A DNA stretch of 64,000 nucleotides, taken from the NCBI GenBank assembly GCA_020632885.1, contig JACKEQ010000017.1, positions 61,517-125,516 of the forward strand, in the 5' to 3' direction. The notes beneath the pieces were generated by a model that had not been told where the DNA came from, did not search any database, and saw only the letters and a list, made by a program, of their open reading frames with translations. A program made the translations under genes and the position numbers. This document shows positions 59,124 to 64,000 of the stretch, piece after piece; the stretch's first letter is position 1, and each line of letters opens with the position of its first letter. The DNA is from Alphaproteobacteria bacterium (GTDB lineage Bacteria > Myxococcota_A > UBA796 > GCA-2862545).

Positions 59124-62100
59124 TCAGCCCGCCGCGATCTTCACCTGGCTGAACCACGCCGCCGGCATCGGCCGCTCCAGCTCCCAGACGATCTGGATGG
59201 GCCGGTCGCCGCTCGCCGACACGCACTTCACCGGCCCCAGGAACAGGTACGGCATCGTCAGCCCGCGCCCGTCCTTCTTCGCCTGACGCACGAACAGGAG
59301 GATCCGCCACCCGGGCGGAGGCGTCTGGTACCGCCGACCCGTCGACGACTCCAGCCGCGTGTGACCCTGGCTCTCCCAGTGGAAGCGGTGCTGGGACAGC
59401 GCGTAGTCGTTGTAGAGGGTCGTCGGCGTGAAGTCCTTCTCGTCCTTCTCCAGCGTCACGTAGAGCACGTCGCAGCGCAGCGCGTCGCACCGGTAGACGC
59501 CGCCCTGGGTGCGGAGCAGCTTGCCCTTCCGGACCTCGCCGAGACCTGCGCTGATCTCGTCCCGGCTGTAGGTCGCGTGGACGCGGAAGGGGAGGTCGGG
59601 CAGCGCGAACGTCGGACGGCGACGGCGGTCGTCCAGGACCTCGAGGAGCTGTCGCGCTTCGGTGAGGGTGACGTCGTCCGACCAGAGCTCGTCGAGGAAC
59701 GCGCCGTGCTCGTCGAGCGGACGGCGGGGCTGCCCGAACGCGACGAACAGCATGCGCTGCAGCGGGTCCGAGACGTCCGCCGCGGGAGGCTGGTCGGCGG
59801 ACAGCCAGCGACGCCAGGCGGTGAGACGGTCGGTGTCGTCGACGTGGATCAGGCGTGGGAGGGCGCGGGTGACGCTGGTGTCGGGCGTTTCTGGGATGAA
59901 CCCGCGGAGAGCGCGCAGCTGGGAGAACGTCTTGTGGTTGCTGTAGAGCTCGTCGAGCTGGACGTCCGCGCGCTCCAGGAACGTCGACAGCGGCCAGTCC
60001 TCCACGAGCTCGTCGGCCAGGGCCTTCCAGCTCGACAGGGACTGCTTCAGGTTGTCGATGACCGCCTGCTGGGCGCGCTCCTCGAGCTGGATGGAGCAGC
60101 CGGAGGGCAGGCGGGGGAAGCCGTCCTCGATGGCGCTGCGGACCTCCGCGCGCGTCCCTCCACCGAGCAGGGCGCGGAAGCGTTGGTCGAAGCGGAAGCC
60201 GCGGTGCGAGCGTCCGATGAAGTCCAGGACCGTGAGCACCGCCTTGTCGCTGTGCAGGCGGAGCCCGCGACCGAGCTGCTGGAGGTAGAGCGTCGCGCTC
60301 TCCGTGGGTCGGAGGAACAGCACCGTGTCGACGGCCGGGATGTCGATGCCCTCGTTGAACACGTCCACCGTGAACAGCGCGCAGAGCGGGTCGTCGGCGT
60401 TGCTCAGGCGGCGGACGGCGTCGTCGCGGTCCCGCATCGGGGTCGACCCGGTGACGGTCGCGGCGGGCAGCCCGTGCCGGGTGAAGAACGCGGCCATGTA
60501 CTCGGCGTGCTTCACCGAGACGCAGAACCCGAGCGCGCGCATGGTGCGCGGGTCGCGCACGTGGGCATCGAGCCCGCGGAGGACCTGCTGGGCACGGTGC
60601 TCGTCCGCCGTGAACAGGCGCTCGAGGGAGCCGACGTCGTAGCGGCCGGCGCGGAAGTCGACGTGGGACAGATCCGTCTGGTCGTCGACCCCGAAGTACT
60701 GGAAGGGCACGAGGAGCCCCTGGTCCAGGGCGTCCCAGAGCCGGGACTCGGCGGCCACGCGCTCGTCGAACCAGTGCAGGACGGACTTCCCGTCCGCTCG
60801 CTCCGGGGTCGCTGTGAGACCGAGCAGGATCTGCGGGCGCAGGTGCTCGAGGAGCGCGGTGTAGGTGGCCGCTTCGGCGTGGTGGAACTCGTCGACGACG
60901 ACCACGTCGTAGGCATCGGGCGCGAGGTCCTGCAGGCGGCGGTCGTGCAGGGACTGGATGCTCGCGAACACGTGCCGACCGACCAGCGGCTTGTCGTTCC
61001 CGGTGAGCAGCTCGCCGAAGCTCCCGTCGGACAGGGCGGCCCGGTAGGTGGCGCGGCTCTTCTCGAGGATCTCCCGTCGATGGGCGACGAACAGCAGGCT
61101 CGGACGACCGGGGAGCCGCGTGTAATCGAGGGCGGCGATGACCGTCTTCCCCGTCCCGGTGGCGGCGACGACCAGATTCCGGTGGTGTCCGGCTTCGCGC
61201 TCGGCCTGGAGCGCGTCGAGCACGTCGGTCTGGTGGGGGTAGGGGTGCATGCGCACGGCGGCGGCGAGGGCGTCGCGCTCGGCGTTCCGGCGGCTCGCGA
61301 CCGCGGTGATGAAGCGGTCGCGCTCGTAGGGCTCGAAGGTGCCTTCGTCCCAGTATTGGGCGAAGGTCGCCTCGAACTTCCGGAGGATGGCGTCGTTGTC
61401 CACGTTGGACAGGCGCACGTTCCACTCGCAGCCGTCGCGCAGGGCGGAGTGGGAGAGGTTCGACGAGCCGATGATGCCGGTGGAGAAGCCCGTCTCGCGG
61501 TGGAACAGCCACGCCTTGGCGTGCAGGCGGGTGCGGCGGGTGTCGTAGCTGACGCGGACCTCGGCCCCGAGGGCGACCAGGGCGTCGAGGGCCTCGTGGT
61601 CGGTGGCGCCCATGTAGGTCGTGGTGAGCACGCGCAGGGGTGGCACGCCGCCGTGGCGGTCGGCGAAGGACTGCAGCGCCTCGCGGATCTCGACGAAGCC
61701 CGTCCACTTCACGAAGGAGACGAGGATGTCGACGCGGTCGGCGGAGAGGAGCTCACGCTGGATCTCGCGTCCGACGCGGAGGTCCTTGGGGCCGTTGACG
61801 ATGAGGTCGCTGTGCCGGAGGGGGATGCTCGGGCGGGGGATGTCGCCGGTTCCGAGCCGGACCTGGTCGGATCGCACGATCTGGAGAAGCCGCTCGGGGG
61901 TGACGCGGTCGTCGGGGGTGGCGGAGGTCCTCTCGACGTCGAGCATGGCCTCGAGGAACTGGTTCGTGAGCTCGAGCTGCCTTGCGATGCGGTCGGCGGG
62001 CTTGTTGCCTTTGGCGCTGCTCAGGATGGCTCGGGCGAGGCGCGCGATGTGGCGGGAGAGGGCCTCGGGTGCGGTGTCGGGGTCGAGGGGCACGCGGGTG

Positions 62101-62180
62101 GACTGCAGCGTGGGGTCGTCGAGCTCGGCCTGCAGGGCGAGGGTGACGAGCTGGTCGTAGAGTCCGGAGGGAAGGGGCAT
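59124..62180 (-). CDS. PLD-nuclease / SF2 helicase with C-terminal DUF3427
   Basis: A 1,018-residue protein. The N-terminal third holds a phospholipase-D-like nuclease domain with HxK motif RLHAKAWLFHRE (His220, Lys222) and SSNLSHSAL. The SF2 motor follows: Walker A ATGTGKT (Lys345), DEFHH box, motif III LGLTATPERADG, motif V FNEGIDIPAVDTVLFLRP, motif VI QQLGRGLRL. The last ~350 residues match DUF3427 (RDEISAGLGEVRKGKLLRTQ, YNDYALSQHRFHWESQGHTR). Proteins of this make-up are scattered among bacteria and often occur in defence islands; the activity is likely ATP-driven nucleic-acid translocation with cleavage. GAGG precedes ATG 62180. Confidence 0.88.
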   Translation of the reverse strand: MPLPSGLYDQLVTLALQAELDDPTLQSTRVPLDPDTAPEALSRHIARLARAILSSAKGNKPADRIARQLELTNQFLEAMLDVERTSATPDDRVTPERLLQIVRSDQVRLGTGDIPRPSIPLRHSDLIVNGPKDLRVGREIQRELLSADRVDILVSFVKWTGFVEIREALQSFADRHGGVPPLRVLTTTYMGATDHEALDALVALGAEVRVSYDTRRTRLHAKAWLFHRETGFSTGIIGSSNLSHSALRDGCEWNVRLSNVDNDAILRKFEATFAQYWDEGTFEPYERDRFITAVASRRNAERDALAAAVRMHPYPHQTDVLDALQAEREAGHHRNLVVAATGTGKTVIAALDYTRLPGRPSLLFVAHRREILEKSRATYRAALSDGSFGELLTGNDKPLVGRHVFASIQSLHDRRLQDLAPDAYDVVVVDEFHHAEAATYTALLEHLRPQILLGLTATPERADGKSVLHWFDERVAAESRLWDALDQGLLVPFQYFGVDDQTDLSHVDFRAGRYDVGSLERLFTADEHRAQQVLRGLDAHVRDPRTMRALGFCVSVKHAEYMAAFFTRHGLPAATVTGSTPMRDRDDAVRRLSNADDPLCALFTVDVFNEGIDIPAVDTVLFLRPTESATLYLQQLGRGLRLHSDKAVLTVLDFIGRSHRGFRFDQRFRALLGGGTRAEVRSAIEDGFPRLPSGCSIQLEERAQQAVIDNLKQSLSSWKALADELVEDWPLSTFLERADVQLDELYSNHKTFSQLRALRGFIPETPDTSVTRALPRLIHVDDTDRLTAWRRWLSADQPPAADVSDPLQRMLFVAFGQPRRPLDEHGAFLDELWSDDVTLTEARQLLEVLDDRRRRPTFALPDLPFRVHATYSRDEISAGLGEVRKGKLLRTQGGVYRCDALRCDVLYVTLEKDEKDFTPTTLYNDYALSQHRFHWESQGHTRLESSTGRRYQTPPPGWRILLFVRQAKKDGRGLTMPYLFLGPVKCVSASGDRPIQIVWELERPMPAAWFSQVKIAAG

Positions 62181-62266
62181 CGGCGGCCTCGATCGGAGAG
62201 GGACATCGTATGTCCGGGGGCCTTCGGTGTCCGAGCCGTGCTGTGTTCAAACCCCGAAAACGATTG

Positions 62267-63439
62267 TCATGGGACCATGAATGGCGTGCCGAGGCCGTGG
62301 GTGCAGGCGAACCGCTGGGTCCACAGGCTGCCGTGCGCCAGCCACCCGACCTCGGCGCCGTCGGGCAGCTCTCGAACCGTGATGGCCGACGGGTCGCGTT
62401 GCCGGATGCGGTAGCCCCAGGAGTGGTCCTCCAGGGTGGCGTCGTGCGCATTCTCTGGAGAGACGTTCACGCCGCCGTGCATCGTGAGCTCCAGCCGGAG
62501 GTCGTGGATCGTGCGGGGAGCCTGGGCGGGTGCTCCGTCTTCGACCCGCAGGGTGTCGCCGTCGAACACGAGGCGGGTCTTCTTGCCCTCCGGTGCTTGG
62601 CGTACGCGCTGGGGGGGCTCCAACGGACGTAGCGAGCTGCAGGATGCGAGCGTCCGTCGCGTGGGCGTCTCGGTGTGCGGGGACGTGTCGAAGCGTTCCC
62701 ACGGCGGCAGGGTCTCCCGATCGGGTAGACGTTCCGCTCCTCGGACTGCGGCCGACGGGCCCACGACTGTCCAGCGCCCGGCCCGTCTGCGTCCCTGGAA
62801 GTCGATGGCGATGACCCGGAGCTCGAGGGGGAGGTCGTAGGGCAATGGCGGGGGTGGGGTGCCGCAGCGGCTCGGAACCAGCTCCAGCTCCACCGTCTCG
62901 CCGTCGTACGTGACGTCCCGGCGGGCGATGAGCCCGTGCTCGCGATCCTCGACCTCCAGGAGGACGGTTCCAGGCGCGACCGTGACTGTGGTGCTCAGGG
63001 TTCCCGTGGGTCCGAACCCTCCGATCACGTAGCCCGGATCTGGACGGGGATGCTGGCGGAACCAGCCTGCGGTCGTGGGTCGCCGGGCGTGTGAAGGTCC
63101 GCGCACGACCTGGAGCTCGCGGCTGACGTACGCGCGAAGCTCGCCCTCGGGATGGATCCCGCGGACGGGGTGGTAGCGGACGTCGGAGACGAGCACCAGT
63201 GGGCCGCTCGGCCATGTGCCCGCGGTGGGCCAGAGTCTCCCCATCTCGAGGCGTTTCTCGGCCCAGGTCGCGACGGGCTCGCCCTCGGCGGTCTGCACCC
63301 GGATGCGGGAGGGGTTGCCCACGAACGGGATGGGGCTGCTGCGCTCGACACCCTGGACGGGGATGGCGGGCGGTGCGCCGACGTCCTCGGGGCCGAACAC
63401 CTGGCATCCCAGGGCTCGCCCGATGAGGAGGGTCCACAT
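62267..63439 (-). CDS. Lipoprotein of unknown function
   Basis: A 390-residue protein with a short lipoprotein signal (MWTLLIGRALGC). The body is beta-rich and Arg/Pro-rich with no recognised domain; it contains VTVAPGTVLLEVEDREHGLI, resembling a PEGA or Ig-like strand pair, and a low-complexity CGTPPPPLPY stretch. ATG 63439 has GAGGTGA upstream; GTG 63445 is an alternative. It stands between two genes on the same strand (86-92 bp gaps). The gap 63440-63531 holds nothing recognisable. Function unknown. Confidence 0.6.
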   Translation of the reverse strand: MWTLLIGRALGCQVFGPEDVGAPPAIPVQGVERSSPIPFVGNPSRIRVQTAEGEPVATWAEKRLEMGRLWPTAGTWPSGPLVLVSDVRYHPVRGIHPEGELRAYVSRELQVVRGPSHARRPTTAGWFRQHPRPDPGYVIGGFGPTGTLSTTVTVAPGTVLLEVEDREHGLIARRDVTYDGETVELELVPSRCGTPPPPLPYDLPLELRVIAIDFQGRRRAGRWTVVGPSAAVRGAERLPDRETLPPWERFDTSPHTETPTRRTLASCSSLRPLEPPQRVRQAPEGKKTRLVFDGDTLRVEDGAPAQAPRTIHDLRLELTMHGGVNVSPENAHDATLEDHSWGYRIRQRDPSAITVRELPDGAEVGWLAHGSLWTQRFACTHGLGTPFMVP

Positions 63440-63531
63440 GCTCACCTCGGTCCCGCAGCGCCACGATACCGGATGCGAGCCTACACCGCCCTGATGGTGC
63501 TGGGGGATTGAGCGGGTGGATTACCGACAAA

Positions 63532-64000
63532 TCACGAAGGGTCCCGCGAGTCGGACATGTCGGGTCTCCCGCTGGGGGCCTCGCCCGCGACAGAGAGGGC
63601 GGCGATCTCGGCGATGAGCTCCTCTCGCTCTTGGCGCGCAGCCACCCCCTTCTTTGCCTCCAGCTTCCGGAGGGCGGCCTCGAGAAGCGGCCTCGCGATG
63701 TCGGGTCGCGTGCTCGCGGCATCTCGAGCGATGTCCCGACCAGCGGACGTTCTGGTGCCGTCCGCGAGCGTCTGGAGCACCGAAAGGGCGTCGTCGAAGC
63801 GGCCGACTGCAGCGAGGGCCCTGGCACGGACAGGCTGCGACTTGCCGCGCTCGTCGTCCACGAGCGGCAGCAGCTGTAGTGCCACCATGTTCCACAGTCC
63901 GAGCTGTGTGGCCTCGGATCGGATCTCTCGCCACGTGCCGATCGTTGGGTTGCTGCGGAGGTGCGCGAGGGCATAGGCGAGCTCGTCCAGCTTCCACTCG
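63532..64000 (-). CDS. Helical-repeat protein, C-terminal part (5' end outside window)
   Basis: The reading frame is open to the window edge (EWKLDELAYALAHLRSNPTI at the right border), so only the last ~155 residues are visible. They look like TPR/HEAT-type helices: ARALAAVGRFDDALSVLQTL, ARPLLEAALRKLEAKKGVAA. No catalytic motif is visible. The stop codon is at 63532. It lies 93 bp upstream of the lipoprotein gene on the same strand. Family cannot be assigned from this portion. Confidence 0.65.
   Translation of the reverse strand, partial: EWKLDELAYALAHLRSNPTIGTWREIRSEATQLGLWNMVALQLLPLVDDERGKSQPVRARALAAVGRFDDALSVLQTLADGTRTSAGRDIARDAASTRPDIARPLLEAALRKLEAKKGVAARQEREELIAEIAALSVAGEAPSGRPDMSDSRDPS

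Noticed and set aside
58968..62414. 1,148-codon open frame on the + strand
   Set aside because: Antisense to the PLD-SF2 helicase, which has full motor motifs; the + protein is Arg/Gly/Val/Glu-rich with no domain.

Overview
This 64 kb window is very GC-rich and gene-dense. It looks like chromosomal DNA of a myxobacterium-like organism (Myxococcota, former Deltaproteobacteria). The evidence is three very large Ser/Thr protein kinases (two fused to formylglycine-generating-enzyme-like domains), many lipoproteins with Asp/Thr/Ala-rich linkers, an alpha-2-macroglobulin containing an AgmX-type domain, FHA and STAND-type regulators with winged-helix tails, a caspase-like protease and ECF sigma factors. 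I saw no rRNA, tRNA or CRISPR array. The taxon is inferred from gene content only.

Layout. 0-9 kb: a partial alpha-2-macroglobulin gene and an ECF sigma gene, divergent from a giant membrane kinase. 9-16.4 kb: an Asp/Thr-linker lipoprotein, a Nudix/HEAT-membrane-protein pair, and a YCII/DGPF - ECF42 sigma - BioY operon. 16.4-21.2 kb: a hybrid histidine kinase, a structured 141-bp repeat, a broken membrane-protein gene and a collagen-like lipoprotein. 21.3-30.4 kb: a signalling cluster of STAND ATPase plus PLP enzyme, divergent from an FHA regulator plus caspase, which meets a kinase-FGE gene head-on. 30.4-38.9 kb: a thioredoxin-like lipoprotein, a methyltransferase/acyl-adenylating ligase pair, an RCC1 propeller lipoprotein, a second kinase-FGE fusion and a small exported protein.

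38.9-49.8 kb is accessory DNA. It holds an AbiE-like toxin-antitoxin pair between direct repeats, a 746-residue protein of unknown function followed by a small Sel1-like lipoprotein, a roughly 0.7-kb tandem duplication carrying a second lipoprotein and a clipped tail of the large gene, an ISKra4-family insertion sequence inside the structured repeat with 63-bp direct repeats on both sides, several gene remnants, and a segmental copy of a locus found at 58.4 kb. 49.8-64 kb: two giant lipoproteins, then a helicase / unknown / macro-domain / PLD-SF2-DUF3427 group that resembles a DNA-repair or defence cluster, another lipoprotein and a partial repeat protein.

Several otherwise well-conserved genes are interrupted by single-base frameshifts, many of them at G or C runs. 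These may be sequence errors or real decay; coordinates for those genes span the whole recognisable reading.
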